This document shows, in pieces, positions 51,006 to 62,251 of a stretch of DNA of 64,000 bases (the stretch's first letter is position 1; every line of letters starts with the position of its first letter). The notes under the pieces are model-generated. The model saw only the letters and a list, made by a program, of their open reading frames with translations, did no database searches and had not been told where the DNA came from. The DNA is from Arthrobacter sp. CDRTa11 (GTDB lineage: Bacteria > Actinomycetota > Actinomycetes > Actinomycetales > Micrococcaceae), in NCBI RefSeq assembly GCF_026427775.1, contig NZ_CP044532.1, positions 3,658,001 to 3,722,000 of the forward strand. Direction: 5' to 3'. The position numbers and the translations under genes were made by a program.

Positions 51006-51653
51006 ATGACGGTTCCAATTCCTTTCCCCGCAGTCCAGCCCGCGCATCCTCTCGATTACTGGCTCTCCCCGGAACTGGCCCGGATCAGTCCGCCGAATGC
51101 CCCTTCCCGGTTGCGGCAACTGGCCGACACCCAAGGCGCCCTGGCAGCTGCCTGGAGCAGCGCGATCGGCGGCGGCCCTGTCCTGGTCCTGGCTGGCGGC
51201 TTCGTCTCCGTCATGTCGATCAACCTTGCCGGGGTCCTGGTTATGGGTCTGCTGGGCCTTACCTTATCCCTGCTGGGCCTGTTTTCCTGGACGCGGGTCC
51301 GCGCCACATTGCCGAACACAGACAGGCTCCTGATCAGCCGTGGCCCGGGCTCGGCCCGCGGTGGCATCACGATGGTGGCCGGACTGGCCATCGTCATCGG
51401 TGCGATCCTGGCCTCGGCATTGCCCGGGATTGCTTCCCGGGGAACGGCCACGCTCGTCGCGCTGATCGGCACCTATCTGCTAATCGTGATGTTCCTGGTG
51501 GCCGTCATCCTCGTTCCTTCGGTGGTCATGGGCCGTGCCCGCCCGTCCTTCAGACGAAGGGTACGGTCCGACCCTGTTCTCCGGGCGGCGGTGGTAGAGG
51601 ATCTGGCCACGTGGCGGGCCCCTTACGGCGACGCGGCTTATGGCCCGCTCTGA
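51006..51653 (+). CDS. Four-helix membrane protein, fourth gene of WXG100 cassette
   Basis: 215 aa. Hydrophobic segments: about 50-72 (GGGPVLVLAGGFVSVMSINL), 77-94, 118-140 and 148-168. A soluble N-terminus of about 45 residues and a basic C-terminal part (RARPSFRRRVRSDPV) are present. A 7-codon ORF at 50986-51009 overlaps its ATG (ATGA) and has GAAGG upstream, suggesting coupled translation. It is similar in layout to the preceding membrane gene. It ends 16 bp into the convergent ABC gene. Confidence 0.55.
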   Translation: MTVPIPFPAVQPAHPLDYWLSPELARISPPNAPSRLRQLADTQGALAAAWSSAIGGGPVLVLAGGFVSVMSINLAGVLVMGLLGLTLSLLGLFSWTRVRATLPNTDRLLISRGPGSARGGITMVAGLAIVIGAILASALPGIASRGTATLVALIGTYLLIVMFLVAVILVPSVVMGRARPSFRRRVRSDPVLRAAVVEDLATWRAPYGDAAYGPL

Positions 51654-53497
51654 GCGTCGAGGCTGAGCTGGGATTCAAACATCCTGAAGTAGCGGCCGCG
51701 CAGTGCCACCAACTCCTTGTGCGTACCCTGCTCCACGATCTCGCCGTCCTCCAGCATGTACACAATGTCAGCCTTCTCAATGGTGGCGAGCCGGTGGCTG
51801 ATGGCAATGATCGTGGTGCTGCGGTCAGCGAAGAGCCGGGTGAAGATCCGGTGCTCCGCCAGGGCGTCGATGGCGGAGGTGGGTTCGTCCATCACCATAA
51901 ACGAAGCCTTCCGGTAGAAGTTGCGGGCCATGGCGAGCCGCTGCCACTGGCCGCCTGACAGCCCGCTGCCCTTGCGCCCGCGTGGATCCTCCATCCAGTT
52001 GCTGACGTGGTTATCCAGTCCGTTCGGCAGCTTGTTGATGAAGTCCAGGGCTTCGGCGTCGCCCGCTGCCCGGCGGATCCGCCCGTCGTCCCGGGGTGAG
52101 TCGACGTCGCCAAAGTAGATGTTCTCCGCAGCCGTGGCGAATTCATACTTCAGGAATTCCTGGCTCAGCACCGCCAGGTGGCGGTGCCAGGACTTGACGT
52201 CGACGGCGGCGAGGTCGACGCCGTCGAGCATTACCTGCCCGGTGTCCGGCCGGTAGAGCCCGGCGAGGATGCGGATCAGCGTCGACTTTCCGGCGCCGTT
52301 CTCCCCCACGATGGCGATGTGCTGGCCCTCGCGGATGGTCAGGCTGATGCCGCGTATCACCTCGATGTCACTTCCGGTGTACGTGAAGCGGATATCGCGC
52401 AACTCCACCGCTCTGGGCGCCTGGAGCAGCGGCGGGGAGTGGTCCGAATGGACAGGCAGGGCCATGAACAGCTCATAGTCCTTCAGGTTTGCAAGGTCTT
52501 CGTCGATCGAGCTGAGCGAGGAGACCAGGTTATTGGCGGTGGACAACGCCCGGCTGACGATCTGTTGCACGTACAGGAACTGTCCGACCGGCTGGGCGCG
52601 GGCGATGATCTGGCCCACCACCCAGATCAGTGAGACAACTTCTGCCCCGTACTGCAGGGTGTCGGCCATCAGCTGCTTGGGAATGTAGCGCTTCTGGAAG
52701 TCCAGGCGCCGGCGCTCGTCCGCGTCCCGCAGCCGTGACCGGAACTCCATGAGGTACCCCACAATGCCGTAGAGGCGCATCTCGGCGATGTGCTGCGGCC
52801 GCAGGAGGTTAGTCTCGATCATGCGCCGCTGGCGGCGCGAATCCACCTGGGTGTTCCAGTGGGCGATCTGTTCCCTGGACAGCTTGAACTGAAGGTAGAC
52901 GCTGGGCACAATCGCCACGAGAACTATCACGGCGATCCACCAGCTGACCAACAGGAGGGCACCCACCGCGAGTATCACCGACACTAGCTGGGTGAAGATG
53001 GCCGCGATACGGTCCAGCACGCGGGCATAGGAATCCGAGAACCGCTTGGCGCGGTCGTACAGGTCAACGGTTTCCTTGTCGTCGTAACGCCAGAACTCCA
53101 ATGCCAGGAACCGCTCGTACATCTGGTCCCCGACAATGGCGCCCACCTTGAAGCTCATGAGCTGCTGGATGTAGCGGTCCACGCTGCTGAACGCACCCCA
53201 GAACAGCCCCAGGGCCGCCGTGATGATGACGTAGACAATGGCCTGCTGGCCTGCAGCGGTGTCACCGGCATACGCAGCAGCCAGCGCCGTGGTGGTCAGC
53301 GCGGCAAAGTACGTGGTGACAAGCGGCAGGAGCGCCGAGATCAGCGACCCCAGTACCTTCATCACCACCGCCGCAGGAGAGGCGCGGAAGCTGACCCGAA
53401 GGACCTGCGCCACCGCACGGGCGTAGGGCCGAAGTGCAAGCTTCCTTGCGGGTTCCTTTTTGGTCCCCAATTCTGCCGGATGGCGTGGTTCAGACAT
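51638..53497 (-). CDS. ABC exporter, fused membrane and ATPase domains
   Basis: 619 aa. Six membrane helices (about 25-330) of the type I exporter fold are followed by the nucleotide-binding domain: Walker A GENGAGKST (about 407-415), signature LSGGQWQRL, Walker B ASFMVMDEPTSAID and the H-loop ISHRL. It acts as a dimer. Substrate unknown; the class includes multidrug and lipid exporters. Its end overlaps the convergent cassette gene by 16 bp. Confidence 0.93.
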   Translation of the reverse strand: MSEPRHPAELGTKKEPARKLALRPYARAVAQVLRVSFRASPAAVVMKVLGSLISALLPLVTTYFAALTTTALAAAYAGDTAAGQQAIVYVIITAALGLFWGAFSSVDRYIQQLMSFKVGAIVGDQMYERFLALEFWRYDDKETVDLYDRAKRFSDSYARVLDRIAAIFTQLVSVILAVGALLLVSWWIAVIVLVAIVPSVYLQFKLSREQIAHWNTQVDSRRQRRMIETNLLRPQHIAEMRLYGIVGYLMEFRSRLRDADERRRLDFQKRYIPKQLMADTLQYGAEVVSLIWVVGQIIARAQPVGQFLYVQQIVSRALSTANNLVSSLSSIDEDLANLKDYELFMALPVHSDHSPPLLQAPRAVELRDIRFTYTGSDIEVIRGISLTIREGQHIAIVGENGAGKSTLIRILAGLYRPDTGQVMLDGVDLAAVDVKSWHRHLAVLSQEFLKYEFATAAENIYFGDVDSPRDDGRIRRAAGDAEALDFINKLPNGLDNHVSNWMEDPRGRKGSGLSGGQWQRLAMARNFYRKASFMVMDEPTSAIDALAEHRIFTRLFADRSTTIIAISHRLATIEKADIVYMLEDGEIVEQGTHKELVALRGRYFRMFESQLSLDAQSGP

Positions 53498-53534
53498 GTC
53501 CCCAGCCTAGTTCCGGACCAGGCGCCGGGCGGCA

Positions 53535-53568
53535 AAAAGGAGGCAGGGATAACTCCCCACCTCCTTTT
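53535..53568 (-). terminator. Terminator downstream of guaB
   Basis: aaaaggagg (53535-53543) and cctcctttt (53560-53568) form a 9-bp stem, followed on the minus strand by a short T-run. It separates guaB from the ABC exporter. Confidence 0.65.
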
Positions 53569-53605
53569 CCGGCCAGATCAGGTCAGGTCATTCCCTGCCG
53601 GCAAA

Positions 53606-55282
<1,677 letters not shown>

Positions 55283-55330
55283 CTATTCCACAGCGGCAAT
55301 GTGAGCAACGGCACGAAGGGCAAGAACAAG

Positions 55331-57448
55331 TCAGGTCCAGCCGGTAGCGGCCAGGAGGCGCTGTTCGAACATGGGAATCATGCTTTGGACGTACGTCTTG
55401 GTGAGGTGGTTATCGTCCTTGTACACATACACATTGCCCACCACGGCCGGGCAGCTGCCACCGGCACAGACGAAGTCGCTCAGGTCCATCAGGTGGAGCC
55501 CGTCCACCTTGCCGCGGTAGCCGTCCAGCGGCGAGGACTCGGCCAGGGATTCGTTCACCGGGACGTTGCATTCAGGGGCCGCCGCCCCGTTCTTCTGGAC
55601 GCACTCGGGCATGTTGATGGTGAACCTGGGGTTGTCCCGCACGCCCACAACCTCAATGCCTGCGTCAGTGAACTGCCGGATGCCGTCGAGGTAGCCCGGA
55701 ACCTCCGTTTCGAAGGGAGCTTGAACGTGCGTCAGCGATGCGACGGTAAAGACGGCGTCGGGCCTGTGCTCCATGACGTACGCGGCACTGGCCCTGTTGA
55801 AGGCGTTGCAGTCCTCGTCCCGTTCCGGTGAATCGGCGCCGAAGCGGCAGTCACCCTTAAGCAGCGTCACCACCTCCCAGCCGTGATCCCTGGCAATAGG
55901 ACCCAGGGCCGCCATGTACTGCTGGGCATGGGAATCCCCCAGCACAACGATCCGTTTGGTTACGGTCTCGGGTGAGTTGTTCTGCAGGCAGCCGGCCAGC
56001 AAAGGATCGGAGGGCACGTTGGCGTCCGTGCACAGGCCGTCGATGTCGGCCCATTCGTTCTTCATGGCGGCCGGCGCCGGGATGATCCTGGCCTCCGGCG
56101 TCGGCTTGCCCGCATTTTCGGGCGCCAGGGACGCGGCACCGGGAGTCAGCTCCCGCGGCTGTGCAGCAACCGCGGCCTCTTCGGCCGTCAGGCTGGTCTG
56201 CCAGACAGCTACCGGACCGGCCAGTAGGGTACAGCAGGCGGCAATCACGACGGCGGTCCGCCAGGAGCGCTTCTGCGGCCAGTGCCATTCGCGCAGCGGC
56301 TTTTCCACAAAGCGGGTGGTCAGCACCGCCAACGCAATGGAGGCGGCAACAACGCCCAGGCCCTGGCCGAGGCTTGGGGCCTCAATGCCGGCGGCGGCCA
56401 GCGCCAGGACCAGCACCGGCCAGTGCCACAGGTACAGGGCATAGGAGTTGTCACCCAGGGCAACCAGCGGCTTCCAGGCGAGGAGCCGGTCCGCGCCGAA
56501 CCGGCTTCCGCTTTTCCCGGCCACAATGATGGCGGCTGCCGCCAGCGTGGGCCAGAGCGCGATGGACCCTGGGAAGGAACGGTCCACGGTCAGGACGAGG
56601 CCAACGGACACCATGGCGGCAAGGCCGGCCCATCCGAGGACAACGCGGAGTGCCTTGCCGGGCCTGAGGTACGGAAGTCCCAGTGCCAGGAGCGAGCCGA
56701 GGGCGAACTCCCACAGCCGCGTGCGCGTGTCGAAGTAGGCGTAGGCCTGGTTGCTGGAAGTCTGGTCGATCGAAAAGATGAGGGAGGCTGCAAAGATGCC
56801 ACCAAAGGCCACCAGCAGGACATGCCTATAGCTGAGTCTTATCCCTTGGACCGGGAACCGTGTCAGCAGCTTCCACGCCACTGCCGCGCCGGCGAAGATG
56901 AGCGGCCAGAGGATGAAGACCTGGCCCTGGATGGACAGGGACCAGAAGTGCTGCAGCGGGCTGGCGCCTGAATGGTCCTGTGCGTAGTAGTCGACGGCGG
57001 TGTCGGCCAGGAGCCAGTTCTGCCGGTAGAGCAGGGAGGCCCAGGCCTGGTCCAGGACATCCGGCCAGCGGCTTTGCGGCAAAATCAGCCAGGTGCCGGC
57101 CAGGATGCCAAGCAGGACCACGACGGCGGCCGGCAGCAGCCTCTTGAAGAGGTGCAGCCAGTGCCGGATGAGGTTCATGGGTTTGCCTGCTTCGACCTTC
57201 CGCACGAACGAAAGCGTCAGGAGGAACGCGGAGATCAGCAGGAAGATATCCACGCCGCCGGAGACCCGCCCCAGCCACACGTGGTAGGTCACCACCATCA
57301 GGACAGCGAGCGCCCGGAGCCCCTGGACCTCCGGGCGGAACGTTGGTTTCCGCCCGTCGGGGGTGGCGTCATTTCCACGGCCGGGAGTGGGCGCGGTTCT
57401 CGCAGTCGGCACAAAAAACCTCTCGCAGCGGGTAACCAAAACATCCAT
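55331..57448 (-). CDS. OafA/YrhL-type acyltransferase with C-terminal SGNH domain
   Basis: 705 aa. The N-terminal acyltransferase-3 domain has about ten membrane helices, starting EVQGLRALAVLMVVTYHVWL with the catalytic His. A SGNH hydrolase-like domain follows (about 470-700): VVLGDSHAQQYMAALG contains the Ser, and YKDDNHLTKTY contains the Asp-His pair. It O-acylates cell-surface sugars such as peptidoglycan or exopolysaccharide. Substrate unknown. Confidence 0.9.
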   Translation of the reverse strand: MDVLVTRCERFFVPTARTAPTPGRGNDATPDGRKPTFRPEVQGLRALAVLMVVTYHVWLGRVSGGVDIFLLISAFLLTLSFVRKVEAGKPMNLIRHWLHLFKRLLPAAVVVLLGILAGTWLILPQSRWPDVLDQAWASLLYRQNWLLADTAVDYYAQDHSGASPLQHFWSLSIQGQVFILWPLIFAGAAVAWKLLTRFPVQGIRLSYRHVLLVAFGGIFAASLIFSIDQTSSNQAYAYFDTRTRLWEFALGSLLALGLPYLRPGKALRVVLGWAGLAAMVSVGLVLTVDRSFPGSIALWPTLAAAAIIVAGKSGSRFGADRLLAWKPLVALGDNSYALYLWHWPVLVLALAAAGIEAPSLGQGLGVVAASIALAVLTTRFVEKPLREWHWPQKRSWRTAVVIAACCTLLAGPVAVWQTSLTAEEAAVAAQPRELTPGAASLAPENAGKPTPEARIIPAPAAMKNEWADIDGLCTDANVPSDPLLAGCLQNNSPETVTKRIVVLGDSHAQQYMAALGPIARDHGWEVVTLLKGDCRFGADSPERDEDCNAFNRASAAYVMEHRPDAVFTVASLTHVQAPFETEVPGYLDGIRQFTDAGIEVVGVRDNPRFTINMPECVQKNGAAAPECNVPVNESLAESSPLDGYRGKVDGLHLMDLSDFVCAGGSCPAVVGNVYVYKDDNHLTKTYVQSMIPMFEQRLLAATGWT

Positions 57449-57544
57449 TTTACCGATGTGTCATACCTGTTACTAATCCGGGCAGACCTATCGGCGGGCC
57501 TACCCGGCTGCTGTCCGCCCGGTTGCCGGGCAGGGCACGGCGGC

Positions 57545-58654
57545 TCAAATGGAGGCGTTGGCGGATTCCCGGCTGACCGGAACGGGGATCTTTCCGGCCA
57601 GGTAACGTGCATCGCGGCACTCACCGGGCAATGTTGCCGAAGCGGCCGCAAACATGAAGTCCTGCCCCAGGAAGAACAGTCCGGGCGAGTCCAAAGCAAC
57701 GCCACGGTACTGCCGGGGCATTCCACCGTTATCGAGCAAGGCCGGATCCATCCAGCTGAACTCCACGTGGAAACCAGTGCACCAGATGACATTCTGAACC
57801 TCCAGCCGGTTGCCGTCCGCGAGCGCCGGCAGGCCGTTGTCCACGCCGGTGACCCGGGGAACGAACCGCACACCGGCAGCTTCGAGATCCTTGGTCTTGG
57901 TCCTGATCAGCGGCGCCCCGTGGGCCTTGAGGCCCGGAATGGCCTTGCGGCCGATGGGCGTGGCGACGTTCAGCACGTGCAGCCCCGCAAACCGGACCAG
58001 GGGCAGGACAAAACGGGCCGCTGCCCTGCCATGCTTCACAGGGAGTTCACCGCCCGCCTTCCCGGCTACCAGGGTGGGGTGGGTCCTGCACACCTCAATG
58101 CCGATCTCCGCGCCCGAGTTTCCGACTCCCACAACAAGGACCGGCCCGTCCTTGAGCTGACCCGGATTCCGGTAGTCGCTGGAATGGAGTTGAACGATGG
58201 AGGGGTCAAGCCGGAAAGCGAAATCCGGGACCTTGGGTGAGCGTTCGGCGCCCGTTGCCACCACGACGTTCCGTGCTTCCCAGCGCCGGCCGTTGGACGC
58301 CGCGTAGTAGCGGTCCCCTTCCCGCCAGAGCCGCTCGACGCGGGTGCCGTGGTGCACCGGCAGTTCGAACTGCTCAGCGTAGCGTTCAAGGTAGTCTGCC
58401 AGCTGATCCTTGGGGGGAAACGACAGCGGATCCGCCGGGAACGGTGCGCCGGGCAGTCCGTCATATTTGGCAGGCGTAAAGACGCGGAGTGAATCCCACC
58501 GCTGTCTCCAGGCGTCGCCCGTTCGAGGGTTCTCATCCAGGATCAGGAACTTCCGGTTTTGCCTTTTCAGGTAATAACCCATGGCAAGGCCTGCCTGGCC
58601 ACCGCCAATAATCAGTGTGTCCAGCACCGTTCCCGTCATGTCGTCCTTGCTCAT
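57545..58654 (-). CDS. Flavin-containing monooxygenase-like NAD(P)/FAD oxidoreductase
   Basis: 369 aa from ATG 58654, with AAGGAGGAGAGC upstream; the frame extends to 58852 but contains the repeats. FAD motif IIGGGQAGLAMGYYL (about 14-28), then the NADPH motif VVGVGNSGAEIGIEV, and the GDAWRQRWDSL stretch are as in YUCCA-like/FMO families. It may oxidise small lipophilic or aromatic substrates. The substrate is not identifiable; 15-bp repeats lie upstream. Confidence 0.88.
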   Translation of the reverse strand: MSKDDMTGTVLDTLIIGGGQAGLAMGYYLKRQNRKFLILDENPRTGDAWRQRWDSLRVFTPAKYDGLPGAPFPADPLSFPPKDQLADYLERYAEQFELPVHHGTRVERLWREGDRYYAASNGRRWEARNVVVATGAERSPKVPDFAFRLDPSIVQLHSSDYRNPGQLKDGPVLVVGVGNSGAEIGIEVCRTHPTLVAGKAGGELPVKHGRAAARFVLPLVRFAGLHVLNVATPIGRKAIPGLKAHGAPLIRTKTKDLEAAGVRFVPRVTGVDNGLPALADGNRLEVQNVIWCTGFHVEFSWMDPALLDNGGMPRQYRGVALDSPGLFFLGQDFMFAAASATLPGECRDARYLAGKIPVPVSRESANASI

Positions 58655-58744
58655 GGCTGCTCTCCTCCTTGGCTGATCATGATTCCTTGAGCTGAACGTC
58701 GCAGGCCCTGCCCTTGCCCTCCTCCAGCGGCGACCAGCGCCGAC

Positions 58745-58789
58745 GGTTTTGCAAGGTGTGAGGGTTTTGCAAGGTGTTTTGCACGGCGT
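58745..58789. repeat. Direct repeats upstream of the monooxygenase gene
   Basis: Two exact 15-bp copies (58745-58759 and 58763-58777; on the minus strand ACACCTTGCAAAACC) are 18 bp apart, and a degenerate third copy ends at 58789. They lie 90-135 bp before the start codon, downstream of the LuxR gene, and could be regulator sites. Confidence 0.6.
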
Positions 58790-58894
58790 GGGAGGTTCAT
58801 GCTTTGAGGCTATGGCCGCGCCAAGGCAGGCCGCGTCGGGCGAATTATGCAATATTGCCGGACGCAGGAATGGGTATTTATGTGCAGATGGCGC

Positions 58895-60529
58895 TCAGCT
58901 GACCAGCCGGTGCTCGTACGCGTACCTGGTGGCCGCCGTCCGGGAGGACAGTCCCAGCTTCAGGAAGATGTTGCTCAGGTGCCTGGCCACTGTCTTCTCG
59001 CTAAGAAACAGGTCAGCGGCGATGGCACGATTCGCTTTTCCCGATGCCACCAGGCGCAGGACTTCAACCTCGCGCTGGGTCAGCGGGCTCGGCTCTGCCT
59101 GGTTGATCCCGCGGATGAGCGATGCTGCCCGGGCCGCCGCAGGAGCCGCCCCGACTTCAAGGAATTCCGCATGCGCCGCCTCCAGATCCATCAGGGCGGA
59201 TGCCTCGTCCCCGACGGCACGGCAAGCAGAGGCGGCAAGAACCCGGCAGCGCGCGGCTTCGTACGGAACACCCAGCTCCTGCCACACCATCCAGGCGTTC
59301 CTGAGCGAAACCAGCGCCCCCTCAGGGTTGCCCTCAGCCAGGCACACGGCACCGTCGGCCTGCCAGGAGAGGGCAAGGACCATCGGCTTGGGGCACTCCA
59401 GGGAAAAGGCTTCCAGCTCGTCGGAGGCGCTCCGCGCAGCCACCAGGTCCGGAACTGCAAGCTCGATCTCAACCAGCGCCGGCAGGAGGCGCCGGCGCAT
59501 TGCCGGACGCGAGGCCGCAACCGCACTTCGGATCAGGGTCTGGGCCTGTTCAGGGTCTCCCTTGGCCAGGCAGAGGAGGGCAAGGCCAGGCTGGACAGAG
59601 TGACCGCTTTTGGCAGCCAACCGGTAGGAGGCGTCAGCGGCGTCCAGCTTGCCGGTGAGCCGCTCCATTTCGCCCTGCTGGTAATAGCCGCCATAGAGCG
59701 CTTCGGCATCACCTTTCACCGCATAAGCCTGCGCTGCCGACGCTGCCTTCAGGGCTTCAGCCCAGGCTCCATGCAATTGAAACAGTTCGGCCCGGTAGGA
59801 CTGGCACTGTCCGCTGAAGGCCACCATGTCAGGACGTCCGCGGCACCAGTGATCCAGCGCGCCGGTCCATTCGAGCGCGCGTGGGAGGTCAAAAGTCAGG
59901 TGGCAGTACCCCACCACGGCGCAGTAGCTGATGCCGGAGGGAACGGGCGAGACTTCCCCGGCCGTCACTGCCACCATCACTTCGTCCAGCATCCGCAGGC
60001 CCTCATCAACATTGCCGAGCATGATGGTTGACTGGCCCTGGCCAAGCAGCGACAACGCGGCAAGGTCGTTGTCCTGGAATCTCTGTCCGTACGCCCCGAT
60101 CTCGGCGAAAACCTGGAACGCCCCCGCGGGATCCCCTCCATACAACTTGCCCAGCGCCACCGGGAGCAGCAAGAGACCTTCGACGGCGGACGGTTCAGCC
60201 AGTTCCTTCACAAGCCGTTGGCCCCGCGCCAACCAGCCGGCGCTGCGCGCCGCTTGCCGGATGTTCATCAGGTGCACTGCCAGCCAGCCGGCGCAGCGCA
60301 CAGCACCCTCGACGTCGCCAACCACCAGGAACTCCTCGTGGGCGCGGGTGAGCGTGTCCACCCCTGCGGTGATGCTGCCGGTCAGGATTTCCGCCGTGGC
60401 AAGCCGCTCAAGATCCGGCGCCGGCAGCCCGCCGTGCTGGTCGGCATCGCGGAGGTTCTCAAAGGCTTCGGTCCAGCGGTTCTCGCGGAACGCGGACCGG
60501 CCTTGGTCGATGCCTGTTTCAGCCGTCAT
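58895..60529 (-). CDS. LuxR-family regulator with TPR-like sensor domain
   Basis: 544 aa from ATG 60529, preceded by GGAGAGG. About 460 residues of helical TPR-like repeats (for example EALKAASAAQAYAVKGDAEA) precede a C-terminal LuxR HTH (about 478-540): LTQREVEVLRLVASGKANRA and SEKTVARHLSNIFLKLGLSS. No P-loop is seen, so it is not a LAL-type ATPase. It is upstream of the monooxygenase and the repeats, which suggests it may control that gene. Confidence 0.88.
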   Translation of the reverse strand: MTAETGIDQGRSAFRENRWTEAFENLRDADQHGGLPAPDLERLATAEILTGSITAGVDTLTRAHEEFLVVGDVEGAVRCAGWLAVHLMNIRQAARSAGWLARGQRLVKELAEPSAVEGLLLLPVALGKLYGGDPAGAFQVFAEIGAYGQRFQDNDLAALSLLGQGQSTIMLGNVDEGLRMLDEVMVAVTAGEVSPVPSGISYCAVVGYCHLTFDLPRALEWTGALDHWCRGRPDMVAFSGQCQSYRAELFQLHGAWAEALKAASAAQAYAVKGDAEALYGGYYQQGEMERLTGKLDAADASYRLAAKSGHSVQPGLALLCLAKGDPEQAQTLIRSAVAASRPAMRRRLLPALVEIELAVPDLVAARSASDELEAFSLECPKPMVLALSWQADGAVCLAEGNPEGALVSLRNAWMVWQELGVPYEAARCRVLAASACRAVGDEASALMDLEAAHAEFLEVGAAPAAARAASLIRGINQAEPSPLTQREVEVLRLVASGKANRAIAADLFLSEKTVARHLSNIFLKLGLSSRTAATRYAYEHRLVS

Positions 60530-60664
60530 CTGGCCTCTCCTCGGATTCCGCCCAACCAGCACGTGCCGTCAGCCTCACCCTGGACGCCAGGGCAGTTAAG
60601 CGCCACGGTACGCCCGCTGGTGAGGGGGCACAAGCAGTCGCCAGGCTCGTCTGACCTGATGCGG

Positions 60665-62188
60665 CTAGGAACGCAGGAGTGCTCGCAGGGCCTGGATGGT
60701 GTCGGCCTCTGCGGCGGTCTTGTCGTCGCGGTAACGCTTGACGCGGGCGAACCGAAGGGCGATTCCACCCGGATAGCGCGAGGAACTTTGCACGCCGTCG
60801 ATGGCGATTTCGACGACGGTGACCGGCTCCACCCAGACAGTGCCAGCTGTGCGCCGCACCTCGAGCTCCTGGAACTTCTCGGTCTGCCAGCGCAGCAGCT
60901 CGTCCGTGAGGCCCTTGAATGTCTTACCCACCATCACGTAGCCGCCGGGTTCGCCGAACTCACCGGCGGGGTCCAGTGCTCCGAGGTGCAGGTTGGACAA
61001 CAGCCCGGTGCGCCGCCCCGAGCCCCATTCGCAGGCGAGTACCACCAGGTCGTAAGTGAGGACGGGCTTCACCTTGATCCAGTTGGAACCGCGCCTGCCG
61101 GCCGCATAGGCGGATCCGACAGCCTTCACCACCACGCCCTCGTGGCCCGCGGCCAGGGCATCGCGGGAAACTCTCTCGGCAACCGCGGCATCCGCCGTGA
61201 TTTCCCCCGGGATCCGGTAGCCGGGAGCGATGTTCTCGAGCACCGCTATGCGCGTTGCCAGCGGCTCCTCAAGCAGATCGCGTCCGTCGATGTGCAGCAC
61301 GTCGAAGAACCACGGATGCAGCAATGTGGTGCGCACGGCGTCCGCCCCGAACCGGGACATGGTCTCCTGGAAGGGCCGCGGGCCGCCATCCTCGTCGAGC
61401 ATGAGGGTCTCGCCATCCAGGATCACATCGCTCACCGGCAGTCCGCGCACCACGTCCACCACCTCGGGCAGGCGGTGGGTCACGTCGGCCAGGGTGCGTG
61501 TGTAGATGCGCACCTCATTGCCTTTTCGGTGCACCTGGATGCGGGCGCCGTCGAGCTTGTACTCCACGGAGGCCTCCCCCGTGGCCTCAAGCGCCGCTGC
61601 GGCGCTGGGCGCAGTGGCGGCAAGCATGGGCTGCACGGGACGGCCGACGACGAGGCCGACGGCGTCAAGCTCGGCGGGCGTGCCGGTGATCGCCAGGAGC
61701 GCGGTCCCGCCGAGATCACCTGAAAGCATCGCCGCGCGGCGTACTGCGTCCACGGGCCGGTGCGCGGCTCGGCCAATGGCGTCCGTCAGCACCCCCTCGA
61801 GCGCACCGGTGCGCAATTCACCCAGCAGCACTCCAGCGATGAAGGACTGCTCACGCTCGGTGGCTGCCGCCGTGAGCGTCCGGAGGGTTGCGGCCCGTTC
61901 AGCGGCCGATCCGGCACCTGCTGTGACGAGCAGGCGGTCCAGTGCGGCATCGAGGTCGGCGACAGTAAGGCTCGGTTCAGAAGCCGGGTCCCCCATGGCT
62001 GCTGTCATCCCGCGCCAGCCGATCCCCACGCGCCCCTGACGCGGCCTGGCGATGAGCAAGCCGACGGCTGCAGGAATTTCCGATGGCTCGAGCCGGCCCA
62101 GCAGGTCGGCCAGCGCTTCCACTTTCGCGAGCCGTGAGCGCGTGGACGCGACAGCATCCGTGGTCCTCACGAGCTCTTCGAGCAGCAT
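60665..62188 (-). CDS. ligB: ATP-dependent DNA ligase LigB
   Basis: 507 aa from ATG 62188; the open frame continues upstream antisense to the next gene and is not used. The adenylation Lys is K211 in EYKLDGARIQVH. Motif III (WFFDVLHIDG), motif IV (AGHEGVVVKAVG) and motif V (GSNWIKVKP) follow. An N-terminal helical DNA-binding domain and C-terminal OB fold are present. The length matches mycobacterial LigB. It seals nicks and probably acts in repair, with NAD-dependent LigA elsewhere. Confidence 0.94.
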   Translation of the reverse strand: MLLEELVRTTDAVASTRSRLAKVEALADLLGRLEPSEIPAAVGLLIARPRQGRVGIGWRGMTAAMGDPASEPSLTVADLDAALDRLLVTAGAGSAAERAATLRTLTAAATEREQSFIAGVLLGELRTGALEGVLTDAIGRAAHRPVDAVRRAAMLSGDLGGTALLAITGTPAELDAVGLVVGRPVQPMLAATAPSAAAALEATGEASVEYKLDGARIQVHRKGNEVRIYTRTLADVTHRLPEVVDVVRGLPVSDVILDGETLMLDEDGGPRPFQETMSRFGADAVRTTLLHPWFFDVLHIDGRDLLEEPLATRIAVLENIAPGYRIPGEITADAAVAERVSRDALAAGHEGVVVKAVGSAYAAGRRGSNWIKVKPVLTYDLVVLACEWGSGRRTGLLSNLHLGALDPAGEFGEPGGYVMVGKTFKGLTDELLRWQTEKFQELEVRRTAGTVWVEPVTVVEIAIDGVQSSSRYPGGIALRFARVKRYRDDKTAAEADTIQALRALLRS

Positions 62189-62251
62189 GGCACCAGTCTG
62201 CCACGCCGGCCCACTCTGGACAGCGCCGGACCGCAGTTCCACACTGTACGC

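Noticed and set aside
56972-61723. Long plus-strand frames across the acyltransferase, monooxygenase, LuxR and ligB region
   Set aside because: The minus strand has motif-supported genes throughout. These frames have no domain and start without ribosome binding sites.
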